Assembly (NCBI GenBank): GCA_017470525.1
Contig: JAFUYM010000038.1
Span: 1 to 64,000 of the forward strand
Direction: 5' to 3'
Source: Bacteroidaceae bacterium
GTDB taxonomy: Bacteria > Bacteroidota > Bacteroidia > Bacteroidales > Bacteroidaceae
DNA length: 64,000 bases
The position numbers and the translations under genes were made by a program. The notes under the pieces are model-generated. The model ran no database searches, had not been told where the DNA came from, and was given only the letters and a program-made list of their open reading frames with translations. Positions 43,745 to 52,775 of the stretch are shown piece by piece; the stretch's first letter is position 1, and each line of letters starts with the position of its first letter.

Positions 43745-43762
43745 TGTTCCACATGTGAAACA
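43745..43762. promoter_or_regulatory. Palindrome TGTTCCACATGTGAAACA upstream of dnaA
   Basis: 18-bp near-perfect palindrome with one mismatched pair. Its half-sites, TGTTCCAC and GTGAAACA, are those of parS (TGTTNCACGTGAAACA), but with AT inserted at the centre. It may be a protein-binding site; identity as parS is doubtful. Confidence 0.4.
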
Positions 43763-43846
43763 ATTGCACGGATAACTTTTTTGTGGAGGGTTAATTGGCT
43801 GTTTTTGATAAGTTTTCTACCCTTTGGAAATGTTGCTCAGATGAAA

Positions 43847-43881
43847 AAGGCGTTGTTTGAACAAAATCCAAATAACGCCTT
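43847..43881 (-). terminator. Terminator after mlaD-like gene
   Basis: Arms AAGGCGTTGTTTG (43847-43859) and CAAATAACGCCTT (43869-43881) pair with one mismatch and are followed on the minus strand by TTTT. It lies 7 bp after the MlaD stop. Confidence 0.7.
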
Positions 43882-43887
43882 CTTTTG

Positions 43888-44796
43888 TTATTTATTTTCT
43901 TTCTCCTTTTTTCCAAAGAGAGAGAAATGCACGTAGCGTTTCGGATGTAATCGGAAGTCTTCCAACAGACGTGATGAATTCATCATGGTCGAGTCAAGAT
44001 GTAGGGCGATGGCGTTGTCGTTCATCAGCATGCCAAGCGAAGTGTCTTTGCTGTTCATGGCTGTGTTGATTTTGAAAGTCATGTCCTGCACACTGCCCAA
44101 TGTGGCATCAGCCTTTTGAGCCATTCCCAGCATATCAATCTGGTTCAGGTTGTTGGTTGTCGTCTCCAGATTGTCGCAGATGGTGTTGGTCTTTGCCATC
44201 AGTTGAGGCACATCCTTACCTAACAATCCGTTGATTTGTTTCGTTGTCACCTTCAGGTCGGCAGACACCGTCTCCATGTTATGCAGTGAGGCTGTAAGAG
44301 AAGGGTCGTTCGCCAATGTGTTCATGGCGGTCAAGATGGAATCCACCTTTGGCAGTAATGCCTCCACTTGTGGCAGCATGTTGCCGGCCGCACTCATCAA
44401 ATCCACCATCGGGTTGCCTTTGATGGTGTCCCCCGGATGGAGCAGGGCAGTAGGGTCTGGACCTAATTTCAGGTTCATCATGGCACTGCCCAACATCTCT
44501 TTGGTCATATATACGCTTGTACCCTCTGGGATTTGGAACTTTGGATTGATGGTGATTTCCACGGTCAGATTCTGTTTGCCTGCATTGAAGGTGATGGCTT
44601 TCACTGTGCCCACCTTCAAGCCGTTGGCTCTCACATCCGATGCTGTGGGCATGCCCTGCACATCGGTGATTTCGACAAAGTAGGACACCTCATCGTTAAA
44701 GAGTTTCAGTCCTTTCAGGAAGATGATGCCCACATAGATGATGACGGCTGAGAGCACTGTCACCAGAGCAATCTTGATTTCTTTGCTAATCTTCAT
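43888..44796 (-). CDS. MlaD/MCE family lipid-transport protein
   Basis: 302 residues. One N-terminal transmembrane helix (about 9-28) anchors it in the inner membrane. The MCE domain (about 38-115) includes YFVEITDVQGMPTASDVRAN and GLKVGTVKAITF. A helical tail with repeated NxxxxxNxxQ-like segments follows. MCE proteins carry phospholipids between the two membranes. The ATPase and permease partners are not in this window. It is 39 bp downstream of the amidase gene in one operon. Confidence 0.9.
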   Translation of the reverse strand: MKISKEIKIALVTVLSAVIIYVGIIFLKGLKLFNDEVSYFVEITDVQGMPTASDVRANGLKVGTVKAITFNAGKQNLTVEITINPKFQIPEGTSVYMTKEMLGSAMMNLKLGPDPTALLHPGDTIKGNPMVDLMSAAGNMLPQVEALLPKVDSILTAMNTLANDPSLTASLHNMETVSADLKVTTKQINGLLGKDVPQLMAKTNTICDNLETTTNNLNQIDMLGMAQKADATLGSVQDMTFKINTAMNSKDTSLGMLMNDNAIALHLDSTMMNSSRLLEDFRLHPKRYVHFSLFGKKEKENK

Positions 44797-44835
44797 ATTG
44801 TTATCTGCAATTAGACCATTTTACTATTTATCTTT

Positions 44836-45945
44836 TTATTCTTCGAAACTCACGATAAACGCCTCTGGGAATTTGTCAAGGATGGATTTGCGTAGTTTCT
44901 TCGCCTCATCCATCGTGGCAGTCGAACCGTAAGTGTAGGTGTAGCGACCATTCTTTTCGTGTATTTCACATTTTAATCCCTTGAATTGTTTGTCATTGCT
45001 TTTCAGTTTCACGCTTCCTGCCAGTACCTGCACCTTGTAAACCGTTTTCTTGGCTGTTGGGGCTTCTTTTGCAGGGGTGGAAACCGCTGCAGGTGCCGCC
45101 GTCTCGGCAGGTTGGCTTTCGACTTGGGCAGGAGCGGGGTCGGTTTTGACGGGATCCACCTTTTTCCCTGTGCGTTGGCCAACATAACTTGCAATGGCGT
45201 TGTAGATGCTTCTCGCCATCAGCCTCTGCCCCTCCTTCGACATGAGGAACTGTTCTTCGGAAGGGGTGGAAATGTAGCCCACTTCGAGCAGCACACTGGG
45301 CATGTAGGTGAGTCGCAACACGGCGAGGTTTGCCTGTTTCACACCCATGTCCTTCCGTCCGCCCGTGCGTACCATCTCGTTCTGTGCCATCTTGGCGAAA
45401 GCCACGCTCTCTTTCATGTCGTGGTCCTGCATCAGTTCATACATGATGTTGCTTTCCGCCGATGCGTTGTAGTTGTATTTCTTGGCAGCCTCACCCTCCA
45501 GGGCAATCACCGAGTTCTCTCTCTTTTCCACTTCCAGGTTTGTGCCGACCGTCTTTAGGCTCAGCGTGTACGACTGCACTCCCGAGGCATAGTGTTTTGC
45601 CTCCTTGGGCAGCGAGTTGACGTGGATGGACACAAAGAGGTCTGCCTTTGCCTTGTTGGCGATTTCTGCCCTTCGACCCAGTTCGATGAACACATCGGTC
45701 GAGCGGGTGTACACCACCTGCACGTTTGCGTTGCTGCTGTTCAGCAGTCTGCCAACCTCGAGGGTGATGTTCAGGGCGATGTCCTTCTCGCGGTTGGTGC
45801 GTGCCGAGCCAATGGTGCCCGGGTCTTTTCCTCCGTGTCCGGCGTCAAGCACCACCGTGAACTTTCCTCCGTCGCCCGAAGCCATCATCGGCAGCGAACA
45901 GAAGAACAGCCCTATATATATAATAATGTGTAAAAACCGTTTCAT
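44836..45945 (-). CDS. N-acetylmuramoyl-L-alanine amidase with SPOR domain
   Basis: 369 residues with a signal peptide (about 1-22). The Amidase_3 domain (about 29-260) begins VVLDAGHGGKDPGTIG, where His37 is a zinc ligand, and contains FVSIHVNSLP with a second His. It ends with MPSVLLEVGYISTPSEEQFL, carrying the catalytic Glu. A Pro/Ala-rich linker leads to a C-terminal SPOR domain (about 300-369; KVQVLAGSVKLKSNDKQFKG), which binds denuded septal glycan. It would split daughter cells during division. Confidence 0.93.
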   Translation of the reverse strand: MKRFLHIIIYIGLFFCSLPMMASGDGGKFTVVLDAGHGGKDPGTIGSARTNREKDIALNITLEVGRLLNSSNANVQVVYTRSTDVFIELGRRAEIANKAKADLFVSIHVNSLPKEAKHYASGVQSYTLSLKTVGTNLEVEKRENSVIALEGEAAKKYNYNASAESNIMYELMQDHDMKESVAFAKMAQNEMVRTGGRKDMGVKQANLAVLRLTYMPSVLLEVGYISTPSEEQFLMSKEGQRLMARSIYNAIASYVGQRTGKKVDPVKTDPAPAQVESQPAETAAPAAVSTPAKEAPTAKKTVYKVQVLAGSVKLKSNDKQFKGLKCEIHEKNGRYTYTYGSTATMDEAKKLRKSILDKFPEAFIVSFEE

Positions 45946-45962
45946 ATTGATACAAATCGTTG

Positions 45963-45970
45963 CAAAGTTA
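45963..45970 (-). promoter_or_regulatory. Putative -7 element TAACTTTG for the amidase-mlaD operon
   Basis: Minus-strand TAACTTTG is 17 bp before the amidase start; the -33 is not clear. Confidence 0.4.
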
Positions 45971-46073
45971 CAAAAAAATGGTGTAAAAGTGTCAGAAAAA
46001 AAGAAAAGAATACCGTTTCCGATATTCTTTTCCTACTTATAGAACAAAATTGTGTTTCTGACACAAACGGTGG

Positions 46074-48008
46074 CTACAAGTTAAAGTTGACTTTTGCCCC
46101 GCCCATGAACCAGAAGCCCGGCTGCTGGATGTTGGCAAAATCGTAGTATTTGTGGTTGGTCAGGTTGTTGGCCTGCACATACAGGGTGTAGTGTGGAGCC
46201 GTCCATTGCACCTTGAGGTCCAGATTGCCAAACGTGCCAAAGGTTTGGTGCTCGCCGGTCTTTGCGTTGTCGAACTCGCCTTCACGATTCTTCAGCGTGA
46301 AGTCCCATTGTGCGGAGAGCCTGTTCCAGATGCGATGTCCCAGCGAGGCGACGAACTTGTGGCGGAGGAAAGTCATGCGGGAGGCGTAGTTGGCGGTCTG
46401 CTCCTTGTTCACCCGGTATTTGTAGTTGTAGCAGTAACTCAGCGTGAGTCGCTGCAAGATGGATTCCTTGCCCCACAGGTCTGTGAAGTTCATGTTGGCG
46501 AGGGCTTCCGCTCCGATGTTGTCGATGTCGCTGTTGGCAGTCGTGTACACCGTTGCCCCTTCGTAGCGAACCCAGTCAATCATGTCGGTGCCCTTGCGGT
46601 AGAAACCCTTCAAGTGTGTCTGGATGAAGGAGTTGGCATAACTGACACCGAGGTGCCAGTCGGTACTTTTCTCCGGTTTCAGTTGGCTGTTGCCTGCCAA
46701 GCCCGGCCCGTTGTAGTAGAGGTCGGTGTAGGTGGGTGTGCGGAGGCTCTGATTGAACGAAGCGAAGAGTTTCAGTCCCTCGGCAGGTCGCCACGACATG
46801 TCCACGCCGGGGTAGAACTTCATGCCGCCTTCCACCGCCGTGTTGTGGTTTGCCAAGGCACCGAGCGAGATGGTCACCGCGTCCAGAAGGATGTCGTGCT
46901 CCAGATAGATGCCGACGTTGCTGCGGCCATCCTTATACCTGTAGTGCTCGTCCCGTCCTGGCACCTTGTACTTGTGCTGGTCTTCCTCGGCGATTTCTTT
47001 TCCGAGTCGGGTGGAGAGGATGTTTTCTCTCCGGAACTCAAAGCCCACGGCAGTCTTGCCGAGTGCCCACGTGGTGTAGGCATTCAGGTTGGCTCCATAC
47101 ACGTTCGTCTGGTGAAAGTTTTGGTAGTCTTTGGGACGGTCACGCCACCAAACATAGTGGTCCAGAGAGCGGTTCCAATACACCTGAACAGGCACGTGAA
47201 CCTTGCCCTTATACTCTGCCTGTGCAGCCACCAGGTATCGCCTGTCTTGTTCATACTGAGAGTCGGAGCCTGTGCCGTAGAAGGTGTTGGCGCCGTAGTT
47301 CATAGTGCTCAGTCCTGCTTGCACCGATGCGTCGAACAGGCGGCTCTGGTACTTGCCGTTCCAGTAGGCGTTGCCCTTGTTGAAGTCGTCGTTGTAGGTG
47401 CCGCCGTCGCTGCGTGAATAGCCGCCACTGATGCGGTTGTTGAAGCCACCGCCCTTCACCGCCACGTGTCCATTTGCCCCGAAGGTGCCATACGAGCCGC
47501 CTTGCACGTGAGCCCCCACGTTGCTCTGCTGTTCGGTGCGGGTGACGATGTTAATGGCACCTGCAAATGCCTGGCTGCCATACACGCGGCTGGCACCTCC
47601 TTCGATGATTTCGATGCGTTCGATGTCGTCCACGCTGACGGGCAGGTCAACCGTCAGGTGCCCCGTGTGGGGATTGCTGATGTTGATGCCGTTGAGTAGT
47701 ACGGTCAGTTGGTCTTCCGTGCCGCCGTTCACGCCGATGTCGGTCTGGATGCCGAAGCCTCCACGCTGCCTCACATCCACGCCGGCTGCCAGTTTCAGCA
47801 GATCGTTGACCGAGTTGGCACTCGATGCCTCAATCTCTTTTCTCGAAATCACTTGCACGAGACGCACCGCCTTGTCGGCAGGCAGCGGGGCACGTGTGCC
47901 CACCACCTCGGTGTCGTTTAGTTCTAATTCGTATGCTATATTCTCTTTTTGTGCATTCGCAGCACAGGCAACCATCATCATGGCTGCAAAAAATAAGTTC
48001 TTTCTCAT
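46074..48008 (-). CDS. TonB-dependent outer-membrane receptor (BtuB-like)
   Basis: 644 residues, signal peptide MRKNLFFAAMMMVACAANA. The plug domain (about 30-150) has LNDTEVVGTRAPLPADKA as a TonB-box-like start, then NDLLKLAAGVDVRQRGGFGI and QLTVLLNGINISNPHTGHL. A 22-strand barrel follows, ending PGFWFMGGAKVNFNL with a terminal hydrophobic strand. Size and plug are closest to cobalamin receptors (BtuB), but substrate cannot be proved. It has no SusD partner, starts 9 bp after the YiiX-like gene, and no cobalamin riboswitch was recognised upstream. Confidence 0.88.
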   Translation of the reverse strand: MRKNLFFAAMMMVACAANAQKENIAYELELNDTEVVGTRAPLPADKAVRLVQVISRKEIEASSANSVNDLLKLAAGVDVRQRGGFGIQTDIGVNGGTEDQLTVLLNGINISNPHTGHLTVDLPVSVDDIERIEIIEGGASRVYGSQAFAGAINIVTRTEQQSNVGAHVQGGSYGTFGANGHVAVKGGGFNNRISGGYSRSDGGTYNDDFNKGNAYWNGKYQSRLFDASVQAGLSTMNYGANTFYGTGSDSQYEQDRRYLVAAQAEYKGKVHVPVQVYWNRSLDHYVWWRDRPKDYQNFHQTNVYGANLNAYTTWALGKTAVGFEFRRENILSTRLGKEIAEEDQHKYKVPGRDEHYRYKDGRSNVGIYLEHDILLDAVTISLGALANHNTAVEGGMKFYPGVDMSWRPAEGLKLFASFNQSLRTPTYTDLYYNGPGLAGNSQLKPEKSTDWHLGVSYANSFIQTHLKGFYRKGTDMIDWVRYEGATVYTTANSDIDNIGAEALANMNFTDLWGKESILQRLTLSYCYNYKYRVNKEQTANYASRMTFLRHKFVASLGHRIWNRLSAQWDFTLKNREGEFDNAKTGEHQTFGTFGNLDLKVQWTAPHYTLYVQANNLTNHKYYDFANIQQPGFWFMGGAKVNFNL

Positions 48009-48017
48009 GTCTTGTTC

Positions 48018-48848
48018 TTAGTAAAATTTTCCAATGATGTTAATTTTGTCACTTCGGCTGATGCCACCAGGATTGGTGCCAGGTTCTCCTTCGGGAACAC
48101 TCATGTTCCACTGGCGGTAGTAGTCTTTCCAGAATGGAGTGACCTGTCCGCTTTGGTCGTGGAAGGACATGGGCTGTTGGGGGAAAATCTCTTTCCCCTC
48201 ATGGTCGAAATAAGAAAAGTGAACCAGTTCGCTGCAATAGATGGCGGAATCGCTGGGCAAGTACTGCTCATCGTAGGGTCTGCCCAGATAGGTCTTCGCC
48301 TTCTGCACCGATGCAGCCACACAGGAAGTGTCCTTTAGCCTTCCGAGCAAGACCATCGGCTTGCCGGTTGAAGTGTGGTCGCTGTGGACAAAAAAAGAAT
48401 CAATGGGATTGAGCCATACACCATGTTTGCCTGATGCTTCGAGTGCATAGAACCGTCCGTCGGGTTCCTGGCAAACGATGGCTACATGAGAAACTCGCTG
48501 AAGGTCGATGCCTTCAGTCACACTGACGATGGCTTGCGCAATGCCATCACGCGAGGGACTTGTCACACAGAAGAGCAAATCGCCATGCTGAAGCACGGAG
48601 AGGTCGAGCGGTTCGTCGCCTGAAGGGGACGATGCCACAGCAGTGGTGGTATCCTCGTCAGTGGCAGGGTGTTGGCTCATCGCCATCATCGCCGCAGACG
48701 AATCGGGACACGCAACTGCCAAGGTGGCGACACTGAGCACACCAATGCGAATCTCCCTTCCCAAACTGAGGAAGATGGCATCGCCGTGGCGTGTGAAGTG
48801 GTGCCACACAATCGCTTCCTTCTTCTTGAATTTTGATGTTTTAAGCAT
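48018..48848 (-). CDS. YiiX/YebB-like cysteine hydrolase (permuted NlpC/P60 fold)
   Basis: 276 residues. The domain (about 78-255) begins LQHGDLLFCVTSPSRDGIAQ, has the catalytic His in RVSHVAIVCQEPDGRFYALE and the Cys in AIYCSELVHFSYF, the reversed His-then-Cys order of the permuted papain-like family. The N-terminus is unusual: KKKEAIVWHHFTRHGDAIFL then SLGREIRIGVLSVATLAVA, which looks like an extended signal region. It probably hydrolyses an amide or ester in the envelope. It is co-transcribed with the TonB-dependent receptor 9 bp downstream. Confidence 0.82.
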   Translation of the reverse strand: MLKTSKFKKKEAIVWHHFTRHGDAIFLSLGREIRIGVLSVATLAVACPDSSAAMMAMSQHPATDEDTTTAVASSPSGDEPLDLSVLQHGDLLFCVTSPSRDGIAQAIVSVTEGIDLQRVSHVAIVCQEPDGRFYALEASGKHGVWLNPIDSFFVHSDHTSTGKPMVLLGRLKDTSCVAASVQKAKTYLGRPYDEQYLPSDSAIYCSELVHFSYFDHEGKEIFPQQPMSFHDQSGQVTPFWKDYYRQWNMSVPEGEPGTNPGGISRSDKINIIGKFY

Positions 48849-48911
48849 TGATAAGATGTTAATTGTTAAATATAATGAGATGTCAACAAATCAATTGTCA
48901 ACTACCATAGT

Positions 48912-50390
48912 TTATTGTCTTTTGAGGTTTCTCTCCGCATCCATTCGCAGGAAGATGAACAGCAGCAGCGTGAAACCCCACAGGGAGGAACCGCCGTAAC
49001 TGAAGAAGGGGAGTGGAATGCCAATGACGGGGGTCAATCCCAACACCATGCCCACATTGATGAAGAGGTGGAACAGGAAAATGCAAAGTACACAATACCC
49101 ATATACTCGTCCCATCGTATCGGGTTGCCGCTCTGCTACGATGATGAGTCGCCAGATGAAAAAGAGATAGACAATGAGCACACCGGCAGAACCGACGAAG
49201 CCTTCTTCTTCGCCTACAGTACAGAAGATGAAGTCTGTATGCTGTTCGGGCACATACTTGAGTTTCGTTTGTGTACCATTCAGGAATCCTTTGCCAGTCA
49301 ATCCACCAGAGCCGATAGCAATCTTTGCCTGATTGACATTATAGCCCGCACCGCGTGGGTCGTCCTTCATGCCTAATAACACTTCAATACGTGTGCGTTG
49401 GTGGTCTGCCAAGTGGGCGAAGAGGGTGCTGCTCATGTAGAAAAGTGAGCAGGATACAATGGCGAAAAGGGCAATGAGGGCGTATTTATACAGACGCGTG
49501 TAGATAGCGAGACCAATGATGTAGAGAATCATTAGGATGCAGGCTCCCAGCATCACGTAGCAGACATCGAAAGGAATGACGAAGAGTGAGAAGAGCATGG
49601 CGAGCAGTGTGGCACCGAAACAGACTGCAGCCATGAGTCTTACGGCAAACCTGTTATGGCAATAGGTCCACACCATGCCAATCGTGAATATCATGGCAAG
49701 CATCAGTACCGAAAACTCTCCGATGGACACAGGCATGTTGGCAATGTAATCTTGACTGAATTTCATGCCCACCACAAAATAGACCACACAGGCAAATCCG
49801 CAGAAGAGTAGGGAACCCGTCATGCCTTCGCGATAGAGCATCAGGAAAAAAGCAAAATAAACAAGGGCAGAGCCTGTCTCTTTTTGGGCAATAATGAGCA
49901 ACATCGGGAAGATGATGAGCGCGATGGCAATGCCTATGTCTTTGGGTTTCTTAATGTTGAAGCCATATTTATCCATCAGTTTTCCCAAAGCCAATGCCAC
50001 AGCAAACTTGGCAAATTCAGCGGGTTGTATCTTGACAGAAGATGTAATCGGCAACCATGAACGGGAGCCTTTGGTGTCGGGGGCAATGACGATGGTGACC
50101 ATGAGCAGGAGCATCAATGCACCATAGATGACGTATGCGGCAGTGTCGTAGAAACGTTTCTCGATGAGCATCAACACGGCTGCCAACACAAGCGATGAAC
50201 CTCCCCAAACAATCTGTTTGCCAGAATTGGTTTCCCAACTGAAAAGGTCGGGATTGTTGAAGTCATAGCATGCACCGCACACACTGAACCAGCCCCACAC
50301 GATAAGAATCACGTAGAGCAGAATCGTTATCCAGTCGATGCTGAGAAATATGCCTTTGCTACCAGTCTCTTGTTCCATCGTTCTCTTCAT
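48912..50390 (-). CDS. rodA: Rod shape-determining glycosyltransferase RodA
   Basis: 492 residues with about ten transmembrane helices. RodA polymerises peptidoglycan glycan strands during elongation, working with PBP2. SEDS-family motifs include KGSRSWLPITSSVKIQPAEF AK-type segment around residue 110 and GSGGLTGKGFLNGTQTKL with VPEQHTDFIFCTVGEEEGFV near residue 380; the Asp of HTDFIF is the conserved catalytic-region residue. It starts 6 bp after the mrdA stop. Confidence 0.95.
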   Translation of the reverse strand: MKRTMEQETGSKGIFLSIDWITILLYVILIVWGWFSVCGACYDFNNPDLFSWETNSGKQIVWGGSSLVLAAVLMLIEKRFYDTAAYVIYGALMLLLMVTIVIAPDTKGSRSWLPITSSVKIQPAEFAKFAVALALGKLMDKYGFNIKKPKDIGIAIALIIFPMLLIIAQKETGSALVYFAFFLMLYREGMTGSLLFCGFACVVYFVVGMKFSQDYIANMPVSIGEFSVLMLAMIFTIGMVWTYCHNRFAVRLMAAVCFGATLLAMLFSLFVIPFDVCYVMLGACILMILYIIGLAIYTRLYKYALIALFAIVSCSLFYMSSTLFAHLADHQRTRIEVLLGMKDDPRGAGYNVNQAKIAIGSGGLTGKGFLNGTQTKLKYVPEQHTDFIFCTVGEEEGFVGSAGVLIVYLFFIWRLIIVAERQPDTMGRVYGYCVLCIFLFHLFINVGMVLGLTPVIGIPLPFFSYGGSSLWGFTLLLFIFLRMDAERNLKRQ

Positions 50391-50396
50391 TGTTGT

Positions 50397-52244
50397 TTAT
50401 CTTGCACGGGTTCCGTAGTCGATGTGGCGACTTTGGAACGAGGCAGCCTTGGCTTCACTGGCTGGTGAAAGTTTACCGTTGATGTACTGTTCCATGATGA
50501 GCGCACCAATCGGTACACCATAAGTGGCACCGAAACCGCCATTTTCTACATAGACAGCAACGGCAATCTTTGGATTTTCCATCGGTGCAAATCCCATGAA
50601 GGCGGAGTGGTCCTTACCACGGTTCTGTGCCGTGCCAGTCTTGCCACATACGGCATACTGGCTGTTGTTGGCACTTCGGCACGTTCCGCCAAGCACAGCC
50701 TTGCGCATCCCTTCGGCTATCATTTCGTAATATTGCTTTTCCACCTTGGTGTAGTGCTTTTCTTTCAGACTGTCGGCGATATGACCGCCTTCCACTCCTT
50801 TCACGATATGGGGTGTGATGTAGTAGCCCCGATTGGCGATGGTGGCACCGAGATTGGCGATTTGTAGGGGAGTGAGCGTCACCTCACCTTGTCCGATGGC
50901 AATGGAGATGACAGAGAGTGGGTTCCACGAGTCTTTGTATGCCTTGTCGTAGAATTGGGCATTCGGTATCATGCCTCGTGCCTCACCTGGGAGGTCAACA
51001 CCCAGTTTATAGCCGAAACCCATTGAGACCATGTAGTCCTTCCATGTGGTCAGTGCTTCTTGTATGTTCTTGTAATTCTTTCGGTTGCTCAACATGTGGT
51101 AGAGTCCCCAACAGAAATAACCGTTGCAGGAAGTGGCAATGGCTGGAATGAGAGGAAGTGGGGCACCATGACCGTGACATCCTACTTTCATGCCGCCATA
51201 TCGGAAGCCTCGGCTGCATGGGTAGGAGGTGGAGGAGGTGATGATGCCTTCCTGCAAGAAGGTCAAACCTTGTGAGGTCTTGAATGTAGAACCAGGAGGA
51301 TATGTACCAGCAATGGCTCTATTCAGCATCGGCTTCATGGGGTCGTGCTGCATTTCCATCATTTGTGTTCCGCGCTGCTTGCCCTCCATGCGGTGAGGGT
51401 CGTAACTGGGGGCACTGACCATGCAAAGGATTTCACCCGTCTTAGGTTCGATGGCAACAATGGCACCCATCTTGCCTTCCATCAGACGTTCACCCAAGGC
51501 TTGCACTTTGGCATCAATGGAGAGAGTGAGGCTCTTCCCAGGAACGGGTTTTCGGTCGAGGGCACCATTGCGGTAATGCCCTTGGATGCGGCCACGGGCA
51601 TCGCGCAGCAGGATTTGCACGCCTTTCACACCGCGTAGTTCGGGTTCGTAACTTCGTTCTACCCCTTGCTTGCCGATGTAGTCACCTGGGTCGTAATAAT
51701 CGTCATTATCGACTTCTTTTTGCGACACCTCTGCCACATCACCGAGAATGTGGGCACAATGGTCAGTGGCATAGCGGCGTATGGTGCGTTCTCGTACATA
51801 AAAACCATGAAAACGAAAGAGTTTCTCCTGAAAGATACTGAACTCTGCAGCGGGAATTTGTGCATAGAAAAGTTGCTGAGTATAAGAAGAGTAGCCAGGA
51901 TTCTTGTTCGTGTTCTTGATAGTTTCCATACGTTCATCGAAGAACTTTTTGGTGATGCCAAGTGTATTGCAGAAATCGAGGGTGTCGAGGTTCTTCACTT
52001 CGCGCATCACCACCATAATGTCGTACGCTGGTTGGTTATAGACCAGCAACTCGCCATTGCGGTCGTAAATGACTCCTCTGGAAGGAAATATGATGTTGTT
52101 GAAGAATGCGTTGTTGTCGGCACGGCTTTTGTATTCGCCGTCAGATAGTTGCAGAAAGGCAAGGCGGACGATGTAGCAAAGGACTATCACCAATGCTATA
52201 CCACCAATAATGAACTTGCGATTTTCGTAAACGTGATTCTTCAT
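50397..52244 (-). CDS. mrdA: Penicillin-binding protein 2
   Basis: 615 residues, one N-terminal transmembrane helix (about 12-32). The dimerisation domain is followed by a transpeptidase with the active Ser319 in PPGSTFKTSQG (SxxK), the SxN-type SCN in ATSCNGYFCW, and KTGTAQN. It crosslinks peptidoglycan in the elongation complex with RodA, MreC and MreD. The gene begins 6 bp after the mreD stop. Confidence 0.96.
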   Translation of the reverse strand: MKNHVYENRKFIIGGIALVIVLCYIVRLAFLQLSDGEYKSRADNNAFFNNIIFPSRGVIYDRNGELLVYNQPAYDIMVVMREVKNLDTLDFCNTLGITKKFFDERMETIKNTNKNPGYSSYTQQLFYAQIPAAEFSIFQEKLFRFHGFYVRERTIRRYATDHCAHILGDVAEVSQKEVDNDDYYDPGDYIGKQGVERSYEPELRGVKGVQILLRDARGRIQGHYRNGALDRKPVPGKSLTLSIDAKVQALGERLMEGKMGAIVAIEPKTGEILCMVSAPSYDPHRMEGKQRGTQMMEMQHDPMKPMLNRAIAGTYPPGSTFKTSQGLTFLQEGIITSSTSYPCSRGFRYGGMKVGCHGHGAPLPLIPAIATSCNGYFCWGLYHMLSNRKNYKNIQEALTTWKDYMVSMGFGYKLGVDLPGEARGMIPNAQFYDKAYKDSWNPLSVISIAIGQGEVTLTPLQIANLGATIANRGYYITPHIVKGVEGGHIADSLKEKHYTKVEKQYYEMIAEGMRKAVLGGTCRSANNSQYAVCGKTGTAQNRGKDHSAFMGFAPMENPKIAVAVYVENGGFGATYGVPIGALIMEQYINGKLSPASEAKAASFQSRHIDYGTRAR

Positions 52245-52250
52245 TGCTGC

Positions 52251-52775
52251 CTATGCGTAATGCTTTGTCTTTTTGCGTGGGCGTACCAGCAACTCTATAA
52301 AGATGATGATGAGCGTTGTGAAGATGGAACTTCCGAAGATGGAGATGAGAGTCAGTTGCCAATCGACCAAAGTGAAGGCATCTAACAGATAGAACACCCC
52401 GTGCAGAGCGAACATGAGCAGCAGAATATAGAGGAAGTAGTTCCAGAAACCTAATGTGTCGAATGTTGGCGTGAAATCTTCGGCTGCGTCACGTGGGGCA
52501 AACATGTTGAGCAGGACGGGTTGGAACATGGCAATGAGAGTGCAGGATGCAGATGCCATGCCAGCAGTGTTGCTAAAGATGTCGAACAGTAAGCCAATGG
52601 AGAATCCCCATAGCAAGATGCCGACACGTGAAGTGTTGCGGTGGAAACATACTATCATGTAGCCTATCACCAAAGGAGTGACATAGCCAAACAAGTGTAT
52701 ATTGTTGAATACCAGCACTTGAAAGAATAGTAGTATGAATAGTCTTGAGAGACGTGTGAAGAATACGGAACTCAT
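52251..52775 (-). CDS. mreD: Rod shape-determining protein MreD
   Basis: 174 residues with about five transmembrane helices. It begins MSSVFFTRLSRLFILLFFQV and contains GYMIVCFHRNTSRVGILLWG and GFSIGLLFDIFSNTAGMASA, the family's best-conserved stretch with the Asp. MreD is an inner-membrane part of the elongation complex. Its ATG overlaps the mreC stop by 4 bp. Confidence 0.92.
   Translation of the reverse strand: MSSVFFTRLSRLFILLFFQVLVFNNIHLFGYVTPLVIGYMIVCFHRNTSRVGILLWGFSIGLLFDIFSNTAGMASASCTLIAMFQPVLLNMFAPRDAAEDFTPTFDTLGFWNYFLYILLLMFALHGVFYLLDAFTLVDWQLTLISIFGSSIFTTLIIIFIELLVRPRKKTKHYA

Noticed and set aside
43745..43762. Canonical parS site
   Set aside because: The centre is CATG rather than CG, making it 18 bp instead of 16, so it was reported only as a palindrome.
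46152..47417. Plus-strand frame of 421 codons opposite the TonB-dependent receptor
   Set aside because: The receptor plug and barrel are unmistakable on the minus strand, and the antisense frame is Val/His-rich noise.
46074..48911. Cobalamin riboswitch upstream of the BtuB-like receptor operon
   Set aside because: The 63-bp spacer before the YiiX-like gene is too short for one and shows no B12-box-like sequence.
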